NCBI RefSeq assembly: GCF_000425785.1
Contig: NZ_AUEC01000025.1
Location: 1 to 64,000 of the forward strand
DNA: 64,000 nt
Reading direction: 5' to 3'
Origin: Pseudomonas taiwanensis DSM 21245
GTDB taxonomy: Bacteria; Pseudomonadota; Gammaproteobacteria; Pseudomonadales; Pseudomonadaceae
How positions within the stretch are numbered: position 1 is the first letter of the stretch; the number at the start of each line of letters is the position of its first letter. The notes below the pieces were generated by a model. It had not been told where the DNA came from and ran no database searches. It saw nothing but the letters and a program-made list of their open reading frames with translations. The position numbers and the translations under genes were made by a program. Shown here in pieces: positions 42,110-50,408 of this stretch.

Positions 42110-43792
42110 TCAGGCCGTGGCCTTCTGCGCCTTGGTTTCGCTGTTGGGCGGGCCGGCGAAGCGGGTGGCGAAGCCGCCGACGCTGAGCATGTCCACTTCC
42201 AGCAGGAATGGGCCGTTGGTCTGCAGGGCGCCACCGAGGACGCTGCTGAAATCCTTGAGGTCCTTGACCAGGCCGTGGCGCAGGCCAAGGGATTCGGCGA
42301 GCTTGCTGTAGTCGGGGGTATGCAGATCGACATAGGCGTGGCGGGCGCCGTAAATGGCGTCCTGGATGTTGCGGATCACGCCGTAGCGCTGGTCGTTCAT
42401 CAGCAGGATGACCACGTTGGCCTTTTCTTGGACCAAGGTCGCCAGTTCGCCCAGGTTGAGGATGAAACCACCGTCACCGGCCAGGGCGAAGACCTTGCGC
42501 CCCGGCGCGGTTTCAGCGGCGGCTACCGCCGCACCAATGCCCATTGCCAGGCCCTGGCCAATGCCACCGCCCAGGGCGTGCACGCCTGACAGCGGGTGGT
42601 ACAGGTTGAGTAGGCGGTTGCCCCAGATACTGTTGGACAGCGTGACGTCGCGTACCCAGGTGAAGTTGCGGCCGGTCTGGGCCTGCAGTTGTTCGACCAT
42701 GGCCGAGTACGGGCCGAGGTCGGCCACCAATTGTTGGCGAGCCTGGGCACGCACCGCCTTGAGCTCGTCGATGAAGTTCGGGTCGATGTTCAACCGGCCC
42801 TGCAGACGATCGGCCAGGCCTTCCAGGGCCAGGGCGGCATCGCCGCAAACGAACAGGTCGCTGGGGTAGCTGCGGCCTTCGATGGCCGGGTTGACGTCGA
42901 TGCGCAGCGTGGTGCGTGGCAGCTTCAGGGCGTACTTGAAGGTTTCGTTGCTGCGCAGGCGCGAGCCGGCCACCACCAGTGCATCGCAGGTCTGCATGAA
43001 GCCTTCGACCAGCTTGTTCTGCGAGAACGCACCCAGGCAACGCTCGTCGTCTTCGTTGACCACGCCACGGCCCTGGGTCGAGGTGATCACGCCGACGCCC
43101 ATCGCCAGCAAACGCTTGACCTGCGCCCCGGCATGGCGGGCGCCGCCGCCGAGCCACAACAGCGGACGGCGGGCGCTGGCCAGTCGCTCGGCGACCAGGT
43201 CGAGGGCTTCGGCGGCAGGCGCGGCGACTGGAATCGGCAGCGGTGAAAGGTCGGTCGGCATGGGGATGAAAGCCGACTGGATGTCGATCGGGATTTCCAC
43301 GCTCACCGGGCCGGTCGGGGCGGTGAGGGCGGTCTGCACGGCCAGCTTCAGGGTACTCAGTGCAGTCTCCACGCTGCGCACACGGAACGCGGCCTTGGAC
43401 ACGGCCTTGAGCATAGTCAGCTGGTCGCGGGCTTCGTGGATGTAGGCCAGTTCCTGGTCCAGGTAGGGGGTCTCGATCTGCCCGGTGATATGCAGCAATG
43501 GCGTGCCGGCGGTCAGTGCCTCGACCATGGCCCCAGCGGCGTTGCCAGCGGCGGTGCCGGTGGAGGTCAGGCAGACGCCCAGGCCGCCGCTGCTGCGGGC
43601 ATAGGCATCGGCCATGTTGGTGGCGCCGGCTTCGCCACGGGCCATGACGAAGCGGATGTTGCCGCGTACGGCGAAGGCATCGAGGATCGGCATGTTGTGG
43701 ATCGAAATCACCCCGAACGCAGCCTTGACGTCGCATTGTTCGAGGAACGCGGTGATGACGGCACCGACGGTGACGGTGTTTTCGTTACGCAT
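42110..43792 (-). CDS. ThDP-dependent decarboxylase/acetolactate-synthase-like enzyme
   Basis: A 560-residue thiamine-diphosphate enzyme with three domains. The activating Glu54 is in MARGEAGATNMADAYAR. The ThDP-Mg motif is GDG (439-441), N446 and then Asn466-Asp467 (LAGDGGFILN to LLMNDQRYG), where Asn-Asn is more usual. A FAD site is not obvious. It may decarboxylate a 2-oxo acid to an aldehyde, which the neighbouring aldehyde dehydrogenase would oxidise. It overlaps the upstream SDR gene by 8 bp. Confidence 0.9.
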   Translation of the reverse strand: MRNENTVTVGAVITAFLEQCDVKAAFGVISIHNMPILDAFAVRGNIRFVMARGEAGATNMADAYARSSGGLGVCLTSTGTAAGNAAGAMVEALTAGTPLLHITGQIETPYLDQELAYIHEARDQLTMLKAVSKAAFRVRSVETALSTLKLAVQTALTAPTGPVSVEIPIDIQSAFIPMPTDLSPLPIPVAAPAAEALDLVAERLASARRPLLWLGGGARHAGAQVKRLLAMGVGVITSTQGRGVVNEDDERCLGAFSQNKLVEGFMQTCDALVVAGSRLRSNETFKYALKLPRTTLRIDVNPAIEGRSYPSDLFVCGDAALALEGLADRLQGRLNIDPNFIDELKAVRAQARQQLVADLGPYSAMVEQLQAQTGRNFTWVRDVTLSNSIWGNRLLNLYHPLSGVHALGGGIGQGLAMGIGAAVAAAETAPGRKVFALAGDGGFILNLGELATLVQEKANVVILLMNDQRYGVIRNIQDAIYGARHAYVDLHTPDYSKLAESLGLRHGLVKDLKDFSSVLGGALQTNGPFLLEVDMLSVGGFATRFAGPPNSETKAQKATA

Positions 43793-44582
43793 GGCGGGAC
43801 AGGCCTCCGGATACATCGATATGACTGCCAGTGGTGTAGGCCGACAGCGGCGAAGCCAGGAACAGGATGGCCTGCGCCGCTTCCTTCGGCAGGCCAAGGC
43901 GGCCCAGGGGTATGTGCTTGCGTTGCGCCAGCTGCGCGGTCCATTGCGACCAGTTCAGGTCGCGTTCTTCGCGGGCCTCGAAGCGGCGGCGCCATTGCCC
44001 GGACTCGACCAGGCCGATGAGAATGCCGTTGACCCGGATGCCGTGTTCGGCGAACTCGAAGGCCATCGAACGCACCAGGTTCTTCAGCCCGGCGCGGGCC
44101 GCGGAGGTGGCGACCATGTGCGGCTCGGGCTGGCTTGCCAGCAGCGAATTGACGCAGACGATCGAGGCATCCTGCTGGCCCTGCAGCTGCGCCATGAAGG
44201 CGCGCACCGGGTTGATGACGGAAAAGAACTTGAGCTGCAGTTCTTCGTTCCAGGCCTCGTCGGTGGTGTCGGCGAAGGTCGACACACGGCCTTGTCCGGC
44301 GTTGTTGACCAGTGCCTGGGCCGGGCCCAGCGCGTCCAGGCTGGCGGCGGCGAATGCCTGCACCGAGCCGGCATCCAGCACGTCGCACACCTGAGCCAGC
44401 AAGTGGGCCTCGGGGAAGCGTTCGCGCAGGCGTGCTTCGGCACTGCGCAGGCGCTCTTCGTTGCGGCCGCAGAAGGCTACGCGGGCGCCGGCTTCGAGCA
44501 GCAGTTCGACACAGGCGTAGCCGATGCCGGACGAGCCGCCGGTGACGATCACCGTGCTGTCGTGAAGTCGATAGGGGTTCAT
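43785..44582 (-). CDS. SDR family protein with altered catalytic motif
   Basis: A 265-residue short-chain dehydrogenase fold. The cofactor motif is VTGGSSGIGYACVELL (residues 13-28) and NNAG is at 93-96. The catalytic Ser is likely Ser146 (CVNSLLAS), but the YxxxK motif is replaced by T159-S-A-A-R163 (HMVATSAARAGLKNL). Proton transfer must therefore differ from classical SDRs, if it is a redox enzyme at all. It starts 1 bp from the IclR gene's stop. Confidence 0.88.
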   Translation of the reverse strand: MNPYRLHDSTVIVTGGSSGIGYACVELLLEAGARVAFCGRNEERLRSAEARLRERFPEAHLLAQVCDVLDAGSVQAFAAASLDALGPAQALVNNAGQGRVSTFADTTDEAWNEELQLKFFSVINPVRAFMAQLQGQQDASIVCVNSLLASQPEPHMVATSAARAGLKNLVRSMAFEFAEHGIRVNGILIGLVESGQWRRRFEAREERDLNWSQWTAQLAQRKHIPLGRLGLPKEAAQAILFLASPLSAYTTGSHIDVSGGLSRHA

Positions 44583-44583
44583 C

Positions 44584-45405
44584 TCAGTCCCTCATCAACG
44601 CGGTGACATGGCCACTGCCGGGTCGGTAGTTGAGCAGGCGCGACAGTTCGTCGGCGCTGCCACGCACCTGGCCGAGCAGGTTGTCGAAGTTGACGTGGCC
44701 GATCTGCACCGTGGGGATGGTCAGGCCGAGGGCTGCGACTACCTGGCCGCTGGCATCGCGCACCGGCGCCGCCACCGTGGAGATGGTCGACTCGAAGAAG
44801 CCCTCGCCGCTGACATAGCCACGCAGGCGGTCGGCCTGCACCAGGTCGAACAGCTCCAGCACGGTTTTGGGCGTGCACGGCGAGTACTGCTCCAGATGCT
44901 CTTCGGGGTACAGCTCACGCAGTTCGGCCAGGCTCAGGTCGGCCAGCAGGATACGTCCGAGCACGGTGGCATGGGCTGGCAGGCGGGTACCCACGGTGAC
45001 CGCGCTGGAGAACACCGAAGGCGGCGAGACCTTGGCCACGTAGACAATTGAGCGGCCATCGCGTACCACCAGATTGCTGGGGTAGTTGAGGTGATCGCAC
45101 AGCCGCGCCAGCAACGGCTGGCCAAGCTCGGTCAGCTCCAGCGAGGCCAGGTACTCGAAGCCCAGGCGCAGCACCGACATGCCGAGGCGGTATTCGTTGC
45201 CGCTGCGGGTGACGAACCCCATGGTTTCCAGGGTGGTCAGCAGGCGGAAGATGGTCGAGCGTGGCAGCGACAGACGCCGGGCCAGTTCGGGGGCGGTCAG
45301 GGTGCGGTTCTGCCGGCTGAATTCGCACAGCAACAGCAGGCCGCGCTCCAGGCCCGGGACGATGTACTTGTCCTGGTTTTCCTTCAACGGATCCATTTCG
45401 TTCAT
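44584..45405 (-). CDS. IclR family transcriptional regulator
   Basis: A 273-residue IclR-type regulator encoded inside the operon. The winged helix-turn-helix spans residues about 20-75 (LTAPELARRLSLPRSTIFRL). The GAF-like effector domain follows, with SNLVVRDGRSIVYVAKV and the Cys- and Glu-bearing GEGFFESTISTVAAPVRD. It overlaps the hydrolase gene by 4 bp, so it is made together with the pathway and probably controls it by feedback. An 18-bp palindrome at 50391-50408 is a candidate operator. Confidence 0.93.
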   Translation of the reverse strand: MNEMDPLKENQDKYIVPGLERGLLLLCEFSRQNRTLTAPELARRLSLPRSTIFRLLTTLETMGFVTRSGNEYRLGMSVLRLGFEYLASLELTELGQPLLARLCDHLNYPSNLVVRDGRSIVYVAKVSPPSVFSSAVTVGTRLPAHATVLGRILLADLSLAELRELYPEEHLEQYSPCTPKTVLELFDLVQADRLRGYVSGEGFFESTISTVAAPVRDASGQVVAALGLTIPTVQIGHVNFDNLLGQVRGSADELSRLLNYRPGSGHVTALMRD

Positions 45406-46250
45406 AGCACGCTACCTGTCAGAGAGGCGTCGAGGGCGCGGGCCAGCAGGCCCGTCACCGTGTCAGGTTGTTCGATGGCGCAGGCATGGCCGGCGCCCGC
45501 AATCAGGTCGAAGGGCGCGGCCAGTGCAGCGGCGAGTGCCGCGCAGTCCTCGGGCAGGGTGATGCCGTCTGCGCTGCCGCAGTGCACCTGGCACGCAACC
45601 GCCAGGGGCGCGTAGCGCAGCAGGTCGTCGCCGCACAGCAATTCGATGGCTTGGCGGTAGCCATGGGGCTTGAGCCGCGCCATGTTCCAGTGCACCCAGG
45701 CCTGCGCCTCGGCGCTGGCGTTTGCCGACAGCAACCGTGCGCTGCGCTCGCGGGCCATGCGTTCGATGCCCAGTTGCCCAAGGTTGTGCAGGCGCTCGGC
45801 GCGCACCGCCCGGCCTTGATCCGGCACAGCGCCGTATCCGCGCGCCGGGCTGATCAGTACCAGGCGGTTGACGCGCTCAGGGCAGGCCTGGGCGAAGGCG
45901 CTGGCGGTCAGTGCCCCGAGGGAGTGGCCGACCAGCACGCAACGCTCGATACCCAAGGTATCCAGTGCCTGCAGCAGGCGTCCGGCATAGTCCCGTGCGC
46001 TGGGCGCAGCCATCGGCAAAGGCGAGGACTGGCCATAGCCCGGTGCGTCCCAGGCCAGTACCCGAGCCCGCTCGCTCAAACCCATGGCCACGTGCAGCCA
46101 GCTGGCCGCGCCCGAGCCGATTCCGTGCAGCAGCACCACGGCGTCACCGTCGCCGACTTGGCGCACGGCCAACTGGCCGCCATCCAGGCGCAGCAGACGT
46201 TCGGCGAAGCGCTGATCGAGCAGGGAGGGGGTGGGCATGAGCGGTATCAT
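45402..46250 (-). CDS. Alpha/beta hydrolase
   Basis: A 282-residue alpha/beta hydrolase. HGIGSGAASWLHV near residue 40 is the oxyanion region, the nucleophile elbow is VGHSLGALTASAFA (Ser about 109), and the His is in GAGHACAIEQPDTV near the end. The fold resembles MhpC/BphD C-C hydrolases and PcaD-like lactonases. Hydrolysis of a ring-cleavage product or an ester is plausible. The first ATG at 46250 is used; an alternative at 46238 is in frame. Confidence 0.9.
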   Translation of the reverse strand: MIPLMPTPSLLDQRFAERLLRLDGGQLAVRQVGDGDAVVLLHGIGSGAASWLHVAMGLSERARVLAWDAPGYGQSSPLPMAAPSARDYAGRLLQALDTLGIERCVLVGHSLGALTASAFAQACPERVNRLVLISPARGYGAVPDQGRAVRAERLHNLGQLGIERMARERSARLLSANASAEAQAWVHWNMARLKPHGYRQAIELLCGDDLLRYAPLAVACQVHCGSADGITLPEDCAALAAALAAPFDLIAGAGHACAIEQPDTVTGLLARALDASLTGSVL

Positions 46251-46254
46251 CGGC

Positions 46255-46794
46255 TTACCCGCGCTTGATCGAGGCCAGCGGGTGCGCTGGCGGGTAGGTC
46301 GGGGTCACCGGCTTCTTGGCACCGAGCATCACGCACATCAACGCATCTTCGTCGCCGATGTTGATCTCTTCGCGGTACACCCCAGGCGGTACCGAAATCA
46401 GGTCACGGTCGGTCAGCACGGTTTCGAAGCGCTCGCCGTCTTTCTCGATGACCACCTTGAGCTTGCCGCGCAGCACGAAGAACACTTCTTCGACGTCGGT
46501 GTGCAAGTGGGGTGGGCCTTCGTGGCCGGCCGGGATGACCATGGTCGAGAAGGTGAAGTGCTCGGACGCGATGGTGTTCATGTCACTGCCCACGCCGGTG
46601 CCGCCGGTGCCCACGTAGCGCATCTGCGCGCGGCGGAACTTGGGGTCGTAGTCGGCCTGGAACTTCAGCGCGTCCCAGTCGTAGCGACGGGTCTCGTAGC
46701 GGGCGATGCGGGTCTGCATCCAGCTGGCGAGGTCGGCGCCGGCGGGACGGTCCCAGGATTTCGGGGCGTCGTTCTGCATGGAAAGGTCGGTCAT
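46255..46794 (-). CDS. Cupin domain protein
   Basis: A 179-residue single cupin. Motif 1 is PPHLHTDVEEVFFVLRG, giving His96, His98 and Glu102 or Glu103 as metal ligands. Motif 2 reads SVPPGVYREEIN, where the usual His is Arg141. The N-terminal 80 residues are a family-specific extension (YETRRYDWDALKFQADYD). It may be a non-catalytic binder or a metalloenzyme with three ligands. It lies between the SDR and hydrolase genes with gaps of 14 and 4 bp. Confidence 0.85.
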   Translation of the reverse strand: MTDLSMQNDAPKSWDRPAGADLASWMQTRIARYETRRYDWDALKFQADYDPKFRRAQMRYVGTGGTGVGSDMNTIASEHFTFSTMVIPAGHEGPPHLHTDVEEVFFVLRGKLKVVIEKDGERFETVLTDRDLISVPPGVYREEINIGDEDALMCVMLGAKKPVTPTYPPAHPLASIKRG

Positions 46795-46808
46795 GGAGGT
46801 CTCCTTGC

Positions 46809-47576
46809 TCAGGGCATGACGAACCCGCCGTTGACCGGCAGGGTTTGTCCAGTGATGAAGCGCGACAGGTCGGACAGGGCGAACAGCACCGCGCCACTGA
46901 CGTCGTCGGGCAGTTGCGGGCGCTGGATGGCCCGTTGTTCGGTGTACAGGCGGTGGCGGGCCTCGGGCACGTAGGCAGTGGCCTCGACCAGCACCAAGCC
47001 TGGGGCGATGGCATTGACGGTGATGTTGGCGTTACCCAGTTCGCGGGCCAGGCTGCGGGTCATGGCGATCACCGCGCCCTTGCTGGCGACATACGCCAGC
47101 AGGTTGGGCGCGCCCCACAGCGGTGTGTCGGAGGCAAGGTTGATGATCGCGCCTCGGCCGCTCTCGCGCAGGGCGGGCAGGGCGGCACGGGTCATCAGCC
47201 AGGTGCCGCGCACGTTGACCTGCATGACTTGGTCCCAGGTCTCGATGTCCAGCTCCTCGCAGCACTTGCCGCCGGAGTTGGTGATCGAGGCGTTGTTGAC
47301 CAGGCCGTCGAGGCCACCCAGGCGCTTGACCGTGCGTTCGATGCAGGCGTCGATCGACTCGGGGCTGGCCAGGTCCAGGCTCACGCCGCTGACGTCCAGG
47401 CCCATGCCGCTCAGTTCGCAGGCGGCCTGTTGCACGCGGCCGGCCAGCACATCGGCGATCACCACGCGGGCACCGGCCTGGGCGATGGCTTGGGCGAAGG
47501 CATAGCCCAGTCCACGGGCGCCACCGGTGACCAGCACACGACGGCCTTGGAGAAGGTTGGGGAAGGTGCTCATCAT
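46809..47576 (-). CDS. SDR family oxidoreductase
   Basis: A 255-residue classical short-chain dehydrogenase. The cofactor motif is VTGGARGLGYAFAQA (residues about 16-30), the NNAS motif is near 92, Ser is in IINLASDTPLW, and the intact YVASK is at about 160-164. The aspartate after beta-2 (VVIADV) suggests NAD specificity. It overlaps the permease gene by 4 bp. Unlike the second SDR of the operon, its catalytic residues are complete. Tandem ATGs leave the start open by one codon. Confidence 0.92.
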   Translation of the reverse strand: MMSTFPNLLQGRRVLVTGGARGLGYAFAQAIAQAGARVVIADVLAGRVQQAACELSGMGLDVSGVSLDLASPESIDACIERTVKRLGGLDGLVNNASITNSGGKCCEELDIETWDQVMQVNVRGTWLMTRAALPALRESGRGAIINLASDTPLWGAPNLLAYVASKGAVIAMTRSLARELGNANITVNAIAPGLVLVEATAYVPEARHRLYTEQRAIQRPQLPDDVSGAVLFALSDLSRFITGQTLPVNGGFVMP

Positions 47577-48349
47577 TGGCTGCTCAGCATGGCTTTGGGG
47601 AGGTAGTGAAGAACGCGCTTCTCGGCCCAGACCACAGCGCCGTAGGCGAGTACGCCGATCAGCGTGAGCATGACGATGGCCACGAACACCCCAGCGGTAT
47701 TGCCCTGGCCTTCAGCGTCCACCAACAGGAAGCCCAGGCCCTGGTTGCCGCCGACCAGTTCACCGACGGTCACGCCGATCACCGCCAGGGTCGAGGCGAT
47801 GCGCAGGCCCGAGAACAGCGCGGCCATGGCCGAGGGGAACTCCACCAGGCGGAAGATCTGCCAGCGGCTGGCATTCATGGTGCGCACCAGGTTGATCATG
47901 TCCGGGTCGACGGTACGAATGGCCGAGAGCACGTTGATCATCACCGGGAAGAACACGATCAGGATGGCGATCAGGATCTTCGGGTAGATGGTGTAGCCCA
48001 GCCACATCACGAACAGCGGCGCGAAAGCCACCTTCGGCGCGATCTGCAGGGCCAGGATGTAGGGCGACAGCATGGCCTCGGCCGATGGCGACAGGCCTAG
48101 GGATACACCGATCGCCACGCCAAGCAGGGCGCCGAGGGCGAAGCCGACGATGATCTCGAAGGCGGTGATCAGGGTGTGCTCGAACAGGTTGCCGGACTGC
48201 CACATCAGCAGGCTCTCCTGGGCCACGCGGCTCAGTTGCGGCATGACGAATTCGGGCATGCCGACCAACCCAGGGCCCCATTGCCACAGCACCAGGAACA
48301 GGACCAGCAGGCCAACGCTGCCGGCTACGGATGGATTGAGGTTTCTCAT
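47573..48349 (-). CDS. ABC transporter permease (TauC/SsuC-like)
   Basis: A 258-residue inner-membrane permease with about six helices. The coupling segment that contacts the ATPase is GVAIGVSLGLSPSAEAMLSP and, more C-terminal, ALPKAML-like wording near the end; the conserved EFPSAMAALFSGLRIASTLAV stretch matches the SsuC/TauC EAA loop. It is part of an importer with the two genes upstream (binding protein and ATPase). Confidence 0.9.
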   Translation of the reverse strand: MRNLNPSVAGSVGLLVLFLVLWQWGPGLVGMPEFVMPQLSRVAQESLLMWQSGNLFEHTLITAFEIIVGFALGALLGVAIGVSLGLSPSAEAMLSPYILALQIAPKVAFAPLFVMWLGYTIYPKILIAILIVFFPVMINVLSAIRTVDPDMINLVRTMNASRWQIFRLVEFPSAMAALFSGLRIASTLAVIGVTVGELVGGNQGLGFLLVDAEGQGNTAGVFVAIVMLTLIGVLAYGAVVWAEKRVLHYLPKAMLSSQ

Positions 48350-48377
48350 CGGGCGTTACCTTGTGATTGCTGGGCCG

Positions 48378-49379
48378 TCACTGGGCCGCGGTCGTGGTTT
48401 CGATGAACTGGTTGCTGTACAGGTCGTCGAGCTTGGGTTCGCGGGGGACGATGCCTTCGCTGACATAGAACTTGCGCACTGCCTCCAGGCGCGCCGGGTC
48501 CACGCGTCCGGGCACCGGCTGGCCGGCATAGACGTACTCCACGTACAGACGCAGGGTCTTCTCCAGCGAGGCTTCCTTGCCGGCGTAGGCCGGTACCGCA
48601 CGGGCGAAGCTGGCGGCGGCGGCCTTGGGGTCGTCGATGATGTCCTTGAGGCCACGCAGGGTGGCCTGGACCACGCCACGGACGATCTGCGGGTGATGCG
48701 CGATGGCGTCGTCGGAGGCGAGAATCGCCTGGGCCATGCTCTCGAATACTTGTTCGCGAGGGATCAGCGCATATTTCAGGCCCGCGTCCTCGGCGTTGAC
48801 CACCCAGTCCGGCACGCCGGCCATGGCCTGGGCCTTGTTGGCCGAGAACAGTTGCCACACGCCCGAAGGGCCGGCGGCCTGGATGTCGACATCGTCCTTG
48901 CTCAGCCCAGCCTTGCGCAGCGACGCGAGCAGGGCGTAATAGGTGGTGTCGGAGTAGGACATCACGGTCAGGGTCTTGCCCTTGAGCTGGCTGACCGAGC
49001 GGATGTTCTCACCCGCATTGGTGGCGATCATGGTCACGCCGCCGCCACCGAGCACCGCCACCGCGCGCACCGGAATGCCGTTGGGGCGCACGATGATCGG
49101 GGTATCGCCGATGGCTCCACCGACCAGTGCATTGCCGGCACCAATCTGCTTGGCGACGTCGACCCCGCCCTTGGCGGCGATGAAGGTCAGGTCCAGGTCC
49201 TGGGCCTGGTAGTAGCCTTTTTCCTTGGCGATGATCCATGGCGCGAACGCAGGCAGGCTGGGCGGCGCCGGCAGCAGGTAGGTGACCTTGGTCGGTTCGG
49301 CCTGGGCCTGTGCGGCCAGGTTCAGGGCGAGCGCGGCCAAAGCTGCGTGCGCCACGCGCTTGAAGGTAGTGGTGAACAT
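48378..49379 (-). CDS. ABC transporter substrate-binding protein (SsuA/THI5-like)
   Basis: A 333-residue periplasmic binding protein. The Sec signal peptide is about 27 residues (MFTTTFKRVAHAALAALALN onward, ending AQAQA before EPTKV). The mature protein has LPAFAPWIIAKEKGYYQAQD, AAKGGVDVAKQIGAGNALVG and LKGKTLTVMSYSDTTYYALL, which place it in the NMT1/THI5-like group that binds sulfonates, thiamine precursors, nitrate or aromatic acids. Ligand identity cannot be read. The start at 49379 leaves a normal signal. Confidence 0.9.
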   Translation of the reverse strand: MFTTTFKRVAHAALAALALNLAAQAQAEPTKVTYLLPAPPSLPAFAPWIIAKEKGYYQAQDLDLTFIAAKGGVDVAKQIGAGNALVGGAIGDTPIIVRPNGIPVRAVAVLGGGGVTMIATNAGENIRSVSQLKGKTLTVMSYSDTTYYALLASLRKAGLSKDDVDIQAAGPSGVWQLFSANKAQAMAGVPDWVVNAEDAGLKYALIPREQVFESMAQAILASDDAIAHHPQIVRGVVQATLRGLKDIIDDPKAAAASFARAVPAYAGKEASLEKTLRLYVEYVYAGQPVPGRVDPARLEAVRKFYVSEGIVPREPKLDDLYSNQFIETTTAAQ

Positions 49380-49410
49380 GCTAACTCCCAAGAGGTGAGT
49401 GAGGCGTCGG

Positions 49411-50256
49411 TCAGTGCAGGTCGTGGTCTTCGCCGACCTTCAGCAGTTCCATCAGGCGGCCTGCCAGAGGGCCGATCTCCGGAAGCTTGCGCCGCTCCAG
49501 CGGGTTGTCGCGGTGCGGCAGGTCGATCTCGATTTCTTCGATGATGGTGCCGGGGCGGGCGCTCATCACCAGCAGGCGATCGGACAGGGCGATGGCCTCG
49601 ACCAGATCATGGGTGATGAACAGCGCGGTCTTCTTCTCTTCGAACAGCATTCGCGCCAGGTCCTGCTGGAGAATCATCTTGGTCTGGGCGTCGAGGGCCG
49701 AAAACGGCTCGTCCAGGAACAGCACCTGCGGGTCGATGGCCAGCGTGCGGGCCAGCGCGGCACGCTGGCGCATGCCCCCCGAGAGCTGGAACGGGTAGTG
49801 ATCGGCGAAGCCTTGCAGGTGGCAGCGTTTGAGCAGGTTCTCGGCGATCACCTTGCGCTGTGAAGCCGCCATGCCCTGGATTTCCAGACCCAATTCGACG
49901 TTGCGGCGAATACTGCGCCAAGGCATCAGCAGGTCCTTCTGCAACATGAAGGCGACCTTGCTCACCGGCCCGTCGACCCGTTCGCCGCTGACCAGCACTT
50001 CACCTTCGGTTGGTCTGTACAGGCCCGAACCCATGTTGAGGATGGTGCTCTTGCCGCAGCCGGAAGGGCCGATGATCGAAACCACTTCACCGCGGCGAAT
50101 CTGGAAGTTCACGCCGCGAATGGCGAACGGCGCTTCGGTCTGGCCTTTGGTGGGAAACGCCTTGCCGACATTGCGAAATTCGATTTCAGTCGGTGCCGGG
50201 TCGGGGCGTGGTGCATTCCACTGCGAGGCGATTGCGTACATCTCTTTCACAGCCAT
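49411..50256 (-). CDS. ABC transporter ATP-binding protein (TauB/SsuB-like)
   Basis: A 281-residue ATPase. Walker A is IGPSGCGKSTILNM (residues about 62-75), the Q-loop is FMLQKDLLMPW, the signature is LSGGMRQRAALAR, Walker B is VLFLDEPFSALD and the H-loop is LFITHDLVEAIAL. It is the first gene of the 15-gene operon, which begins about 35 bp downstream of a sigma-54-like sequence. Confidence 0.93.
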   Translation of the reverse strand: MAVKEMYAIASQWNAPRPDPAPTEIEFRNVGKAFPTKGQTEAPFAIRGVNFQIRRGEVVSIIGPSGCGKSTILNMGSGLYRPTEGEVLVSGERVDGPVSKVAFMLQKDLLMPWRSIRRNVELGLEIQGMAASQRKVIAENLLKRCHLQGFADHYPFQLSGGMRQRAALARTLAIDPQVLFLDEPFSALDAQTKMILQQDLARMLFEEKKTALFITHDLVEAIALSDRLLVMSARPGTIIEEIEIDLPHRDNPLERRKLPEIGPLAGRLMELLKVGEDHDLH

Positions 50257-50299
50257 GGGATTAGTCTCTGGTCTGTTTTATAGGTGATACGCCGTTTAG

Positions 50300-50315
50300 T
50301 GCATGAACAATGCCA
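50300..50315 (-). promoter_or_regulatory. Sigma-54-like promoter
   Basis: On the minus strand TGGCATTGTTCATGCA has GG and GC exactly 10 bp apart, differing from the -24/-12 consensus at few positions. It would start transcription about 35 nt before the ABC ATPase gene. No sigma-54 activator gene is adjacent, which weakens the call. Confidence 0.35.
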
Positions 50316-50390
50316 GGTGTGTCATTTCTCTTAAATAATAAGAAATCCCTTATTTATTATTAAGTTACAGATATGCAGTGTTTTCCAGCA

Positions 50391-50408
50391 TGTTTTATAT
50401 ATGAAACA
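50391..50408. promoter_or_regulatory. Candidate IclR operator
   Basis: TGTTTTATATATGAAACA is an 18-bp palindrome with one mismatched pair, about 135 bp upstream of the first operon gene. IclR-family operators are often palindromes with TTTCA/TGAAA-type arms of about this length. Confidence 0.4.
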
